From Erythrobacter dokdonensis DSW-74 (lineage in GTDB: Bacteria; Pseudomonadota; Alphaproteobacteria; Sphingomonadales; Sphingomonadaceae): DNA of 64,000 nt. The position numbers and the translations under genes were made by a program. The stretch lies in the NCBI RefSeq assembly GCF_001677335.1, contig NZ_LZYB01000003.1, positions 1 through 64,000 of the forward strand, in the 5' to 3' direction. The first letter of the stretch is position 1, and each line of letters opens with the position of its first letter. The notes under the pieces are model-generated. The model searched no databases, was not told where the DNA came from, and saw only the letters and a program-made list of their open reading frames with translations. Below are positions 16,870 to 26,518 of the stretch, in pieces.

Positions 16870-18155
16870 TGGACTTCGCCATCCCCTCCGACCTGCAAGC
16901 CTACCTGAACGAACTCGACGCCTTCATCGCCGCCGAGATCAAGCCGCTGGAGCAGCAGGACGACAACATCCGCTTCTTCGACCATCGCCGCGAATATGCG
17001 CGCACGGACTTTGAGGCGGGCGGCTTGCCCCGGCACGAGTGGGAGGAATTGCTGAAAGAGGCCACCCGCCGCGCCGACAAGGCCGGGCATTGGCGCTTCT
17101 CCGCGCCCAAGCGCTATGGCGGGAAGGACGGCAGCAACCTCTGGATGGCGGTGATCCGCGAGCATTTCGCGCGCCAGGGGCTGGGTCTCCACAACGATCT
17201 CCAGAACGAGCACTCCATCGTCGGCAACTTCCCCTTCGTCGCCATGTTCGACCAGTGGGGCACCGAGGAGCAGAAGCAGGAATTCATCCTCGGCGGCTTC
17301 GAACGCACCCGGCGCGTCGCTTTCGGGCTGACCGAACCGCACCACGGCTCCGACGCCACCCACATGGAGACCCAAGCGGTGCGCGAGACCCGCGACGGGG
17401 TGGATGGCTGGCTGATCAACGGCGAGAAGATGTGGATCACCGGGATGCACGTCGCCACCCACTGCGCGATGTTCGCCCGCACTTCGGGCAAGGCGGGCGA
17501 TGCGAGCGGGATCACCTGCTTCCTCGTCCCCAACCCCACGCCGGGCCTCGAAATCGAGGAGTGGATGTGGACCTTCAACATGCCCACCGACCACCCGCGC
17601 CTCAGCGTCACCAATGTCTGGGTGCCGGACTCCGCGATCCTCGGCGTCGAAGGCCGCGGCCTCGCGCTGGCGCAGAGCTTCGTCCACCAGAACCGCATCC
17701 GGCAGGCGGCGAGTTCCTGCGGCGCGGCGCTCTATTGCATCGATGAAAGCGTGAAATACGCCCGCGAGCGCAAGCCCTTCGGCGAGGAACTGGCGCGCAA
17801 TCAGGGCATCCAGTTCCCGCTGGTGGAGCTCGCGACGCAGGCCGAGATGCTGCGGCTGCTGATCTTCAAGACCGCGTGGGAGATGGACAACATGCCCCAC
17901 GAAGAGATCGAGCGGACAATCTCGGACAAGGTCTCGATGTGCAATTACTGGGCGAACCGGCTGGTGTGCGAGGCGGCCGATAGGGCGATGCAGGTCCACG
18001 GCGGCATCGGCTATTCGCGCCACAAGCCGTTCGAGCACATCTACCGCCACCACCGCCGGTATCGGATCACCGAAGGCAGCGAGGAGATCCAGATGAGGAA
18101 GGTGGGGGCCTATCTGTTCGGCTATCTCGGGCCGAAGCGGGGGATGTACCGCTAG
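16869..18155 (+). CDS. Acyl-CoA dehydrogenase, ACAD10/11 (LvaC)-like
   Basis: 428 residues from the ATG at 16869, which shares a base with the preceding stop (TAATG). Acyl-CoA dehydrogenase motifs are present: AFGLTEPHHGSDATHM, GEKMWITGMHVATHCAMFART, the FAD/CoA region RKPFGEELARNQGIQF, and QVHGGIGYSRHKPFEHIYRHHRRYRITEGSEEIQ at the end. In ACAD10/11 and LvaC-type systems this enzyme acts on the phosphorylated 4-hydroxyacyl-CoA made by the kinase, giving a product fit for beta-oxidation. The direct coupling to the kinase gene supports that role here. Confidence 0.92.
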   Translation: MDFAIPSDLQAYLNELDAFIAAEIKPLEQQDDNIRFFDHRREYARTDFEAGGLPRHEWEELLKEATRRADKAGHWRFSAPKRYGGKDGSNLWMAVIREHFARQGLGLHNDLQNEHSIVGNFPFVAMFDQWGTEEQKQEFILGGFERTRRVAFGLTEPHHGSDATHMETQAVRETRDGVDGWLINGEKMWITGMHVATHCAMFARTSGKAGDASGITCFLVPNPTPGLEIEEWMWTFNMPTDHPRLSVTNVWVPDSAILGVEGRGLALAQSFVHQNRIRQAASSCGAALYCIDESVKYARERKPFGEELARNQGIQFPLVELATQAEMLRLLIFKTAWEMDNMPHEEIERTISDKVSMCNYWANRLVCEAADRAMQVHGGIGYSRHKPFEHIYRHHRRYRITEGSEEIQMRKVGAYLFGYLGPKRGMYR

Positions 18156-19117
18156 GAGCCTCGCCGCCGCCAAATCCCCGCCAGCACGCTCCCGATCAAC
18201 ACGTGCCATACCGCTGAAATCGCGGCGGGCACTGGGGCGAGCGCGGCCTGCGCGACGCTGGCGAATTGCGCGGCGAAGGCGGGGGTCTTGGCGAGGCCCG
18301 AGCCGAGGCCGGAATTCTGCATCCCCACCTCGATGCTGATCGTCCGCGCCTCCACCTCGCCCAGCCCCAGCGCCCGCGCCAGCGCGTGACCCAGTGCAAA
18401 GCCGCAGGCGTGGAGCAGGAAGGTCGCCAGCAGCAAGACGCCGGCGTGCGCGGCAATTTGCGCCTTTGCTCCGCCGACGATCCCGCCCACGATCCAGATG
18501 ACGAGGACGATAGCAACCAGCGGCAGGCCCGCGCTCACCCGCGCGGCAGCGCGCGGGAACAGACGATTGAGCAGCGTCCCCGCCGCCACCGGCAGAAGCA
18601 CGATGCTTACCATGTTGACCAGCAGGTTCGCCCGGTCGATCTCGACATAAGCCCCGGCCAGCCAGCCTGTCAGCAGCGGGGTCAGCACCACGGCGGCCAG
18701 CGTCGAGGCCATGGTCATCGCCACCGACAGCGCGACATTGCCGCGCGCAAGAAAGGCGACGATGTTAGAGGCCGTTCCGCCCGGACAGCAGGCCACAAGG
18801 ATCAGCCCCACCGCCAGCCCCGGCTCCAGTCCTATCGCCCGCGCAATCGCAAAGCCCGCCAGCGGCATTACCGCGAATTGCAAGCCCACCCCGGCGACGA
18901 GCGCACGCGGCAGGCGGGCGAGGCTGCGGTAATCGTCAAAGCTCAGCGTCAGCCCCATCGCCAGCATGATCGTGCCGAGCGCGAGGCTCAGGAGCGGCTG
19001 TCCGGCAACGCGGATGCTGCCATCGGTCATCCAGGTAAAGGCAGGCGGGAAGATCCACGCGCACGCCACCCCCAGCACCGTCAGCAGCGCAAAATTGTTG
19101 GTGATCGTCCGCAGCAT
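18152..19117 (-). CDS. Bile acid:sodium symporter (BASS) family transporter
   Basis: 321 residues and about nine or ten hydrophobic segments. Typical family stretches are visible: LALGTIMLAMGLTLSFDDYR near the N-terminus, VACCPGGTASNIVAFLARGN in the middle and TISIEVGMQNSGLG toward the C-terminus. These are the discontinuous helices that bind sodium and an organic anion in BASS proteins. It converges on the acyl-CoA dehydrogenase gene with a 4-bp overlap of coding ends. It might take up a carboxylate used by the neighbouring pathway, but orientation does not prove that. Confidence 0.88.
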   Translation of the reverse strand: MLRTITNNFALLTVLGVACAWIFPPAFTWMTDGSIRVAGQPLLSLALGTIMLAMGLTLSFDDYRSLARLPRALVAGVGLQFAVMPLAGFAIARAIGLEPGLAVGLILVACCPGGTASNIVAFLARGNVALSVAMTMASTLAAVVLTPLLTGWLAGAYVEIDRANLLVNMVSIVLLPVAAGTLLNRLFPRAAARVSAGLPLVAIVLVIWIVGGIVGGAKAQIAAHAGVLLLATFLLHACGFALGHALARALGLGEVEARTISIEVGMQNSGLGSGLAKTPAFAAQFASVAQAALAPVPAAISAVWHVLIGSVLAGIWRRRGS

Positions 19118-19222
19118 CCCATGCCCCCTGAGCCGCCGTCCCTAATCGACCAACGACATTCCCGCCCCTAGCAATATCCTTGCGCGCCGCTAGTCTCCCG
19201 CGCCGACAGAGGGGAGAATATC

Positions 19223-22200
19223 ATGCGCCGTTTCGCTGCCGTCCTGCTTGCCGGGGTCGCCTGCCTTGCCACCCTGAACGCCGCGCCGCTTTCCGCGCAA
19301 GGCAAGGGCAAAGGGGCCAAAGCCGAAGAAAGCTGGAGCGTCGAGGCGCCGCGCGGCGCGAAGATCAAGCAGGTGCCGATCAAGACCGATGAAGGCACAT
19401 GGATGGACGTGGACGTGTCGCCCGACGGGCAGACCATCGCCTTCACCCTGCTCGGCGATATCTACACCATGCCCATCACCGGCGGGACACCGACGCGCAT
19501 CTCGGAGGGCCTTGCATGGGACGTCCATCCGCGCTTCTCGCCCGATGGCGCGCGCATCGCCTTCACCTCGGACCGCGGCGGCGGGGACAATATCTGGGTG
19601 ATGAACGCCGACGGCTCTGACAAGCGGCAGGTGACCAAGGAGGACTTCCGCCTCCTCAACCAGCCGGCCTGGTCGCCCGACGGACGCTTCATCGCCGCCA
19701 AGAAGCATTACACCACCGAGCGCTCGCTCGGCACTGGCGAGGTGTGGATCTACCACGTCTCGGGCGGCGGCGGGGTGCAGGTGGTGGAACGCGCCAACGA
19801 ACGCCTGCAGAAGGAGTTGGGCGAGCCGGTGTTCGCGCCCGACGGCTCGGCAATCTACTACACCCGCAACACCACCGGCGGGAATGTGTTCGAATACGCG
19901 CAGGATTCGCAGACCGGCATCTTCGCCATAGAGCGCCACGATCTCGCCACTGGCGAAGTTACCACCGCTGTCAGCGGCTATGGCGGCGCGGTGCGCCCCG
20001 CACCCTCGCCCGATGGCAAGGAACTGGCCTTTGTCCGGCGCGACAAGGATACCAGCCAGCTGTGGGTGAAAGACCTTGCCAGCGGGCGCGAGCGGATGAT
20101 CTACGGCGCACTCGATCTCGACGTGCAGGAAACCTGGGCGGTGACCGGGGTATATCCCAATATCGACTGGTTGCCGGATTCGAGCGGTATCGTGTTCTGG
20201 GCGGGGGGCAAGTTGAACCGCGTGAACCGCGACGGGACGGGCCATGCGGTGATCCCCTTCGCGATCAACGACACGCGCGGCATTGCCGATGCGCCGCATC
20301 CGGTGATCGAGGTTGCGCCCGACAGCTTCATGACCACCATGCCGCGCTTTGCCACCTTGTCGCCCGACGGCTCGCGGGTGGTGTTCGAAAGCCTCGGGCG
20401 GCTCTATGTGAAGTCGGCGCGGGGCAAGGACCTGCCCCGCCCATTGACCGGCGACAACGCCGATGTGGTGGAGGCCTTTCCCGCCTTCAGCCGTGACGGG
20501 CAAAGCCTCGCTTATATGCGCTGGAACGATACCACGCTGGGCGAGATCGTGATCGCCGATGCCGATGGACAAAACCGCCGGGTGCTGACCGGACCGGGCC
20601 ATTACGGCAACCTCGCCTTCTCGCCCGACGGCACGATGATCGCCTTCGAAAGGCGCGAGGGCGGCTATCTGACCGCGCCCGAACATTCGGAAAATCCCGG
20701 CATCTATGTGATGCCCGTCGCCGGAGGTGAGCCGCGCCTTGTCAGCCGTAGCGGAGGCAATCCCCAATGGGGCTCCGGGAACGACCGCCTGTTCATGCTC
20801 GCGGGCGAGGGCGGACGATTGGCGCTGATCTCGACCGATCTGAATGGCGAGGCCAAGCGGGTGCATGCGCGCGGCGAGCTCGCCAATGATTTCCGCATCG
20901 CCCCCGACGAGCGCACGATCGCCTTCCGCCAGAATTACGAGGTTTTCGCTATGCCGCTGGTTCCCGGCGGCAAGCCGGTGGACGTGAGCGAGAAGGGCGG
21001 CCCCCTGCCGGTTACCAAGGTCAGCACGGGCGGTGCGGACTATCTCGGCTGGGCGAACGGAGGCGCAACGCTGTTCTGGTCGATCGGGCCGGAGTTGCAA
21101 AGCGCCGAGACGGCCCAATTCTTCCCCGATGCGCCCAAGGGGGCAAGCGACAAGGCCGCGCCCTTCACCCCGCCCACGACAGGCGTGCTGCTCGGCGTTC
21201 CGGTCGAGGCTGCGAAGCCCGCCGGCACCATCGTCATCACCGGCGCGCGCATCCTCACCATGAAGGCAGACCTTGCGCGTGACGATGCGGGCGCGATCGA
21301 CAATGGCGTGATCGTGATCACGGGCGACCGCATCACGGCGATTGGCGCGGCGGGTAGTGTGACGGTCCCCGCAGGTGCGACCGTGATTGACGCGAGCGGC
21401 AAGACCATCATGCCCGGTCTCGTCGATGCCCATGCCCACGGGCCTTACGGCGTGGGCGATCTTATCCCGCAGCAGAACTGGACGCTGCTTCAGGATCTCG
21501 CGCTGGGCGTGACCACCATTCACAACCCCTCGAGCCAGGCAAGCACGGTGTTCGCCACTGCCGAACGCCAGCGCGCCGGGCTAACGCTCGCGCCGCGCAT
21601 CTTCTCGACCGGGGAAATCATCTACGGCGCAAAGGCGCCCGGCGTTTATGCCCGGATCGACAGCTACGAGGACGCGCTCGCGCATGTGCGCCGGATCAAG
21701 GCGCAGGGCGGGATTTCGGTCAAGAACTACAACCAGCCCCGGCGCGAACAGCGCCAGATGGTCGCCCGCGCCGCCGCGCAGGAGAACATGCTGGTGGTGG
21801 CCGAGGGCGGATCGCTGTTCGGGATGGACATGAACCTCGTCGCCGACGGCAATTCGACCATCGAGCACAATGTCCCGGTCGATGTAATGTACGAGGACGT
21901 GTTGCAGTTCTTCGGCCAGTCGAACAGCAACTACACCCCGACGCTGGTCGTCACCTATGGCGGGCTGGCGGGCGATCCCTACTGGCGGCAGGCGATGGAT
22001 GTGTTCGATCACCCGCTGATGATCCACACCCCGCCAAAGGCGCTGCTCGCCGCCAATGGCCGGCGGGTAAAGGCGCCCGAATGGGCCTTTGTCGACGACA
22101 ATTCGGCGCGCGAGGCCGACAAGCTGGCGGAGCGCGGGGTGAAGGTCAGCATCGGCGCGCACGGCCAGCAGGCGGGCATCGGCGCACATTGGGAGCTGTG

Positions 22201-22549
22201 GAGCTTCGCGCGCGGCGGGATGAGCCCGGTCGAGGCATTGAAGGCGGGTACGATCGTCCCCGCGCAATCGCTCGGCATGGCGAAGGACATCGGCAGCCTT
22301 GAGGTTGGCAAGCTCGCCGATCTCGTGATCTTGTCCGCCGATCCGAGCGCGGACATCCGCAATTCCGACGATATCGAGCAGGTGATGCTCGGCGGGCGGC
22401 TCTATGACGCGAAAACGCTGGGCGAGGTCGGCAGCGGGACCCCCGCGCGCCTCCCCTATTGGTGGGAAGCGGGTCAGGGCGGCGCGGCAGGCGGATCTGA
22501 AGCGGCGACCCATGCAGGCAGCGGCCATGTCGACGGGGATGCGGGTTAG
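19223..22549 (+). CDS. Exported beta-propeller plus amidohydrolase protein
   Basis: 1,108 residues. A signal peptide (MRRFAAVLLAGVACLATLNA, cleavage near LSAQG) is followed by PD40/TolB-like propeller repeats over residues ~50-660: repeated SPDG-type turns such as VSPDGQTIAF, FSPDGARIAF, WSPDGRFIA, LSPDGSRVVF. From ~675 there is a composite-domain metal-dependent amidohydrolase with IMPGLVDAHAHGPYG near 730-745, TIEHNVPVD, GAHGQQAGIGAHWE and the closing GSLEVGKLADLVILSADP. Members of this fused family are thought to be exported peptidases or imidase-like hydrolases; the substrate is unknown. It converges on fliA with a 3-bp gap. Confidence 0.88.
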   Translation: MRRFAAVLLAGVACLATLNAAPLSAQGKGKGAKAEESWSVEAPRGAKIKQVPIKTDEGTWMDVDVSPDGQTIAFTLLGDIYTMPITGGTPTRISEGLAWDVHPRFSPDGARIAFTSDRGGGDNIWVMNADGSDKRQVTKEDFRLLNQPAWSPDGRFIAAKKHYTTERSLGTGEVWIYHVSGGGGVQVVERANERLQKELGEPVFAPDGSAIYYTRNTTGGNVFEYAQDSQTGIFAIERHDLATGEVTTAVSGYGGAVRPAPSPDGKELAFVRRDKDTSQLWVKDLASGRERMIYGALDLDVQETWAVTGVYPNIDWLPDSSGIVFWAGGKLNRVNRDGTGHAVIPFAINDTRGIADAPHPVIEVAPDSFMTTMPRFATLSPDGSRVVFESLGRLYVKSARGKDLPRPLTGDNADVVEAFPAFSRDGQSLAYMRWNDTTLGEIVIADADGQNRRVLTGPGHYGNLAFSPDGTMIAFERREGGYLTAPEHSENPGIYVMPVAGGEPRLVSRSGGNPQWGSGNDRLFMLAGEGGRLALISTDLNGEAKRVHARGELANDFRIAPDERTIAFRQNYEVFAMPLVPGGKPVDVSEKGGPLPVTKVSTGGADYLGWANGGATLFWSIGPELQSAETAQFFPDAPKGASDKAAPFTPPTTGVLLGVPVEAAKPAGTIVITGARILTMKADLARDDAGAIDNGVIVITGDRITAIGAAGSVTVPAGATVIDASGKTIMPGLVDAHAHGPYGVGDLIPQQNWTLLQDLALGVTTIHNPSSQASTVFATAERQRAGLTLAPRIFSTGEIIYGAKAPGVYARIDSYEDALAHVRRIKAQGGISVKNYNQPRREQRQMVARAAAQENMLVVAEGGSLFGMDMNLVADGNSTIEHNVPVDVMYEDVLQFFGQSNSNYTPTLVVTYGGLAGDPYWRQAMDVFDHPLMIHTPPKALLAANGRRVKAPEWAFVDDNSAREADKLAERGVKVSIGAHGQQAGIGAHWELWSFARGGMSPVEALKAGTIVPAQSLGMAKDIGSLEVGKLADLVILSADPSADIRNSDDIEQVMLGGRLYDAKTLGEVGSGTPARLPYWWEAGQGGAAGGSEAATHAGSGHVDGDAG

Positions 22550-22552
22550 GGC

Positions 22553-23284
22553 CTAGCCCGCCTCCTCCTTTTCCATAAGCGCCTTGAGGTCCTTGAGCGC
22601 CTTGGCGCGCAGCTGGTGGACGCGCGGCACGCTCACCTCGAGCACGGCGGCGATTTCCGTGAGGTTCATTTCCTCCACAAAGAACAGTTGCAGCACCAGC
22701 TTCAGCCGGTCGGGCAGCGCGATCATCGCCTGCAGCAATCGCTCGCGGTCCTCGGCCGCGCACAGCGCCTCGAAGGGATCGGGATCTTCGCTGGCAAAGG
22801 CGGTGGAGTGTTCATCATATTCTTCCGAAATAGGGGTCAGCGTCACGCCTGCGCTCTCGATCGCCAGCAATCCGGCATCGTCGACCTTCAGCGTCCGCGC
22901 CAGCTCTGACCGGCTTGGCTCGCGCCCCAATTGCCCGCGCAAGGCCTCGAGCGCGCGGTCATAGGCGGCCCGCTTGCGCCGCGCTGTGCGGGTGTCATGC
23001 GCGGCGCGGCGTACCTCGTCGAGCATCGCCCCGCGCACCCGGATCTTGGCATAGGCTGCAAAGCCGTCCTCGGTCGGCCCGGTGTGGCGCTGGGCGCATT
23101 CGGTGAGCGCGACGATGCCTGCCTGCACCAGGTCCTCGATCTCGAGCCCGTCCCGTCCGCTGCCGTGAATATGCCAGGCCGCGCGGCGTACCAGCGGCAG
23201 GAAACGGCGCACCCGGTCCTCGACTTCGGCGCGGCTGGGGCAATAGGAGGTAGCGGCGGCAAAGCTGGTGTGGTCGTGCTTCAT
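22553..23284 (-). CDS. fliA: RNA polymerase sigma factor for flagellar genes FliA (sigma-28)
   Basis: 243 residues. Sigma-70 family regions are recognisable: region 2 with EIEDLVQAGIVALTECAQRH and FAAYAKIRVRGAMLDEVRR, region 3 with LGREPSRSELARTLKV, and region 4 with LPDRLKLVLQLFFVEEMNLTEIAAVLEVSVPRVHQLRAKALK. The GAMLDEVR stretch is typical of FliA/WhiG sigma factors. The ATG overlaps the flhA stop by 4 bp, so it is made with the export gate under the sigma-54 promoter at 26472-26487. Its expected antagonist FlgM is encoded 3.6 kb upstream in this window. Confidence 0.93.
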   Translation of the reverse strand: MKHDHTSFAAATSYCPSRAEVEDRVRRFLPLVRRAAWHIHGSGRDGLEIEDLVQAGIVALTECAQRHTGPTEDGFAAYAKIRVRGAMLDEVRRAAHDTRTARRKRAAYDRALEALRGQLGREPSRSELARTLKVDDAGLLAIESAGVTLTPISEEYDEHSTAFASEDPDPFEALCAAEDRERLLQAMIALPDRLKLVLQLFFVEEMNLTEIAAVLEVSVPRVHQLRAKALKDLKALMEKEEAG

Positions 23285-25425
23285 GGGGAAGGTTCCCTTG
23301 CTTCAGGTGCGGCCAGCGCGGGAGCCTCGGGCGGCGCGGCCTCGCCGATGACGCCCACCACCGCGATCGGCTGGGTCGGGGGCAGCTCGGCTATCGACAG
23401 GACGAGGCAGCGCGGCGCGCGTTGCTTCAGGAGCGCGGCCAGCGCGCGGCGTGCGGGCGGCTGGACGATCAGCGCGATGGCGCCCTGCTCTGCATCGGCC
23501 AGGCGGTTAACCTCGCGCGCGATCATGCTACCGCAATCGGGCTCGATCAGCGGCTGGCCGGTTGACGGGTCGATCATCCCGCCAAGGATTGCGCTTTCGA
23601 GGCCCGCATCGAGTGTCGCCACCTTCAGAGGCTCGCCCGGCGCAGCGATGCGGGCGATCAGGCGTGCGCCAAGATCCGCGCGCACCGCATCGATCACCGC
23701 GTCGAAATCCGAGGTCTTCTGGAGCGCCAGCGCCAGCGAGGTAAACAGCGGTTGCGGGTGGGCCAGCCCGATCCCGTCGGCCAGCAGGGCGCGCAAGGTG
23801 CGGGTCAGCGCCGCAAGGCTGAGCGGTTCGGGCGTTACCGCCTCGACCAGCGCCGGGGCGCGGGCCTTGAGGCTGTCCACCCATTCGCGCACCTCGTCGG
23901 GGCCGAGCAGCTGATGCGCCTCGGCCAGCAAGGCCTGATTGGCGTGGGTGGCGATGACTGTGGCAGGGTCTACCACCAGAAACCCCTCGGCCACGGCATG
24001 GTCGCGCGTCGAAGGCGCGATCCACAGCGCCGGGCAATCGAAGCTGGGATCGCGGGTCGCCTCGCCGGTCAGGCCGTGGCCGGCGCGCACCTCGCCCGCG
24101 TCGATGGCGAGCAGCTTTCCGGGCTTCACCGTGCCGCGCGCGATGCTGACCCCGCCCAGCAGCACGTTGTAGTCCTGCGCGGGCAGATCGAGCGAATCGC
24201 GGATCCGGAACTGCGGCAGCACGAAGCCGAGATCGCGCGACAATTGCTTGCGGATGCCGGTGATGCGGGCAATCAGCGGCGCGGTCTGTTCGCCGCCCTT
24301 GGCTTCCTCGTCCACCAGCGGCACGAGGCCGTAGCCCAGGGCGATCGTCACCAGCGTCTCGTCCGAGACATCCTCGAGCGTGATCGCATCCGGCGCGGGC
24401 CGGGCCTCGGGGACAGGGGCTGGCGGCGGCGCGGCGGCGCGGCGCTTGAGAAGCCACCAGATCGCGCCCGCGATGGCGGCACCGGGCAGGAAGATCATCT
24501 GCGGCATGGCGGGCACAAGCCCGATCGCGCCAAGGATCAGCGCCACCGGCAGCCAGCCGCGTGGCTCGGCGAACTGGCCGCCAATCTGTCCGGCAAGATC
24601 GCGCGTATCGGCCACGCGGGTGACGATGGCGGCGGCGGCAATCGACAGCAGCAGCGCCGGGACCTGCGCCACCAGCGCATCGCCTACAGCCAGCGTTACA
24701 TAGACCGCGCCCGCTTCGCCTGCCGAAAGGCCGTGGCTGATCATTCCCAGCGCGAACCCGGCAATGATGTTGACCCCGAGGATCAGCAGCGCCGCAATCG
24801 CGTCGCCCTTCACGAATTTCGAGGCACCGTCCATCGAGCCGTAGAAATCGGCCTCCACCGTGACGTCGCGGCGGCGCTCGCGGGCTTCGTCGGCGGTGAT
24901 AAGCCCTGCTGCGATATCGGCGTCGATCGCCATCTGCTTGCCCGGCAAAGCGTCGAGCACGAAGCGCGCGGAGACCTCCGAGACGCGGCCTGCGCCCTTG
25001 GTGATGACGATCATGTTGATGATCATCAGGATCGCGAAGACGAACAGGCCAACGGCGAAATTGCCGCCGACCAGAAAGGCGCCGAAGCTCTCGATCACCT
25101 CGCCTGCGGCTGCCCCGCCTTCATGGCCGCTCATCAGCACGATCCGGGTCGAGGCGACATTGAGTGCGAGGCGCAGCAGGGTCGCGAACAGAAGCACCGT
25201 GGGGAAGCTTGAGAAATCGAGCGGCCGGCGCGCGTTCAGCGCCACCATGAGCACCGCCACCGCGATCGCGATGTTGAGCACGAAGAACACGTCCAGCAGC
25301 AGTGGCGGGATCGGCAGCACCATAAGTGCGAGCAGCGCGAAGATTCCGGCCGGCAGGGCCAGCATGGCGGGCATGGCGCGCAGCCGCTCGATGGACGTCG
25401 CGATATTCATGTCCGGCGCGCTCAC
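23281..25425 (-). CDS. flhA: Flagellar export gate protein FlhA
   Basis: 714 residues, normal for FlhA. The N-terminal half has about eight membrane segments with hallmark stretches such as PIPPLLLDVFFVLNIAIAV and GNFAVGLFVFAILMIINMIVITKGAGRVSEVSARF, and FVLDALPGKQMAIDADI. The soluble C-terminal half is the docking platform for substrates and chaperones. A GTG at 25425 overlaps the transglycosylase stop (GTGA); an in-frame ATG at 25410 is the alternative start. It sits between the transglycosylase and fliA. Confidence 0.96.
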   Translation of the reverse strand: MSAPDMNIATSIERLRAMPAMLALPAGIFALLALMVLPIPPLLLDVFFVLNIAIAVAVLMVALNARRPLDFSSFPTVLLFATLLRLALNVASTRIVLMSGHEGGAAAGEVIESFGAFLVGGNFAVGLFVFAILMIINMIVITKGAGRVSEVSARFVLDALPGKQMAIDADIAAGLITADEARERRRDVTVEADFYGSMDGASKFVKGDAIAALLILGVNIIAGFALGMISHGLSAGEAGAVYVTLAVGDALVAQVPALLLSIAAAAIVTRVADTRDLAGQIGGQFAEPRGWLPVALILGAIGLVPAMPQMIFLPGAAIAGAIWWLLKRRAAAPPPAPVPEARPAPDAITLEDVSDETLVTIALGYGLVPLVDEEAKGGEQTAPLIARITGIRKQLSRDLGFVLPQFRIRDSLDLPAQDYNVLLGGVSIARGTVKPGKLLAIDAGEVRAGHGLTGEATRDPSFDCPALWIAPSTRDHAVAEGFLVVDPATVIATHANQALLAEAHQLLGPDEVREWVDSLKARAPALVEAVTPEPLSLAALTRTLRALLADGIGLAHPQPLFTSLALALQKTSDFDAVIDAVRADLGARLIARIAAPGEPLKVATLDAGLESAILGGMIDPSTGQPLIEPDCGSMIAREVNRLADAEQGAIALIVQPPARRALAALLKQRAPRCLVLSIAELPPTQPIAVVGVIGEAAPPEAPALAAPEAREPSP

Positions 25426-26414
25426 AGACCGAACGCCTTCAGCCGGTCATAGGCACGGCGGACCTGTACGGGGGCAGCGCTGGCCTCATTGCCGAAGGTT
25501 GCGCCCAGCAGCTGCGACATGGGCACGCGGGGGGGCAGGGAGACGGCGGAGCCAACGGGCATGGTCAGTGCGGGTGCAGGGCCGGGACCGAACACGGCTT
25601 CATCCGCGATCAGATAGGGCGATGGCGTGCGCTGCGCGGGAGCTGCGGGATAATCGGCGCGGGCGAAACGCAATGTCTGTGCGCTTCCGGCACGGTCGAG
25701 CGCGCGTTCCAGCTTGCCTTCCAGCACCCCCATCACGCCTGCGAGGCTGCGTGGGCTGCCATCGGGCGCATAGAAGATCCCGCGATTTGCCGCTGCGGGC
25801 CGGGCGAACAGTGCCGCTGCGCTTTGCGAGGGGTCGGCCTGCATTTCCGACAGGAACCGCCCCGCGCCGCCCGCGCCAAGGAAATGGGCGAGATAGAGCT
25901 CGGCGTGGTCCGGCTGGCGTCCAAGGATCGGGGCGAGATGCGCGCGGTTGTCCTCGGCCAGCCCCGCCGCCATCAGCGCGGCGACCTCGGGATCGGCCCG
26001 CAGCGCGAGGATCGCCTGTCGCTGGGCCGGATCGGCCACGAAGGCATTGCCCGCCGCCGTGACGTCGATCTGCTCGGCCAGCGCGCCGAGACCGAAGCGA
26101 GTGCCGTGCCGCTTCACCGTGTCGAGCCAGGTGCTCTCGATGAACTGGTACAGGCCGGTCGCGCTCGAAGTTGCAGCGCGGGCTTCGGGGTCCATCGCGG
26201 ATTCGACTTCGGCCTGGGCGAGCAGGAAGCCGAAATCGACCGTGGTCGCTTCCGCCGCGCGGGCGATCGCGGCTTCGACCGGCGAGCCGGGCTGCGGCGC
26301 CGCGATCTGGCGCATCGCACCGCCGCCGCGCGCCGCCTGATGGGCGCGGGCAGCAGCCTCGAACCCGGCGCGGATCGGGCCGGAGGGGAGGAAGGAGGGG
26401 GATGATGTGCTCAA
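25422..26414 (-). CDS. SLT-type lytic transglycosylase of the flagellar cluster
   Basis: 330 residues from a TTG at 26414, chosen because GGCGGAG lies 6 bases upstream and no closer ATG exists. The soluble lytic transglycosylase fold is seen at ~55-190: catalytic Glu71 in AEVESAMDP, then SSATGLYQFIESTW and YLAHFLGAGGA. Such enzymes cut the glycan strand with formation of a 1,6-anhydro end. FlgJ in this cluster lacks a muramidase domain, so this gene probably opens the wall for the rod. No clear signal peptide is visible, so it may use the flagellar export gate itself; that is inference. It is driven by a -24/-12 promoter. Confidence 0.85.
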   Translation of the reverse strand: MSTSSPSFLPSGPIRAGFEAAARAHQAARGGGAMRQIAAPQPGSPVEAAIARAAEATTVDFGFLLAQAEVESAMDPEARAATSSATGLYQFIESTWLDTVKRHGTRFGLGALAEQIDVTAAGNAFVADPAQRQAILALRADPEVAALMAAGLAEDNRAHLAPILGRQPDHAELYLAHFLGAGGAGRFLSEMQADPSQSAAALFARPAAANRGIFYAPDGSPRSLAGVMGVLEGKLERALDRAGSAQTLRFARADYPAAPAQRTPSPYLIADEAVFGPGPAPALTMPVGSAVSLPPRVPMSQLLGATFGNEASAAPVQVRRAYDRLKAFGL

Positions 26415-26471
26415 GGCAGACTCCGCCGGATGGCTCAGCGCCGCAGGTCACGACGCTTTCGTGCGGAGTTC

Positions 26472-26487
26472 TGCAAACCGCGTGCCA
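26472..26487 (-). promoter_or_regulatory. Sigma-54 (-24/-12) promoter of the transglycosylase-flhA-fliA operon
   Basis: On the minus strand the sequence is TGGCACGCGGTTTGCA, with the GG and GC elements separated by exactly 10 bases. It matches the RpoN consensus at all key positions and lies about 60 bp upstream of the TTG start, just past the flgN stop. Confidence 0.85.
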
Positions 26488-26518
26488 GACTGGCGCGACC
26501 GCGATTACGTAAGACTAC

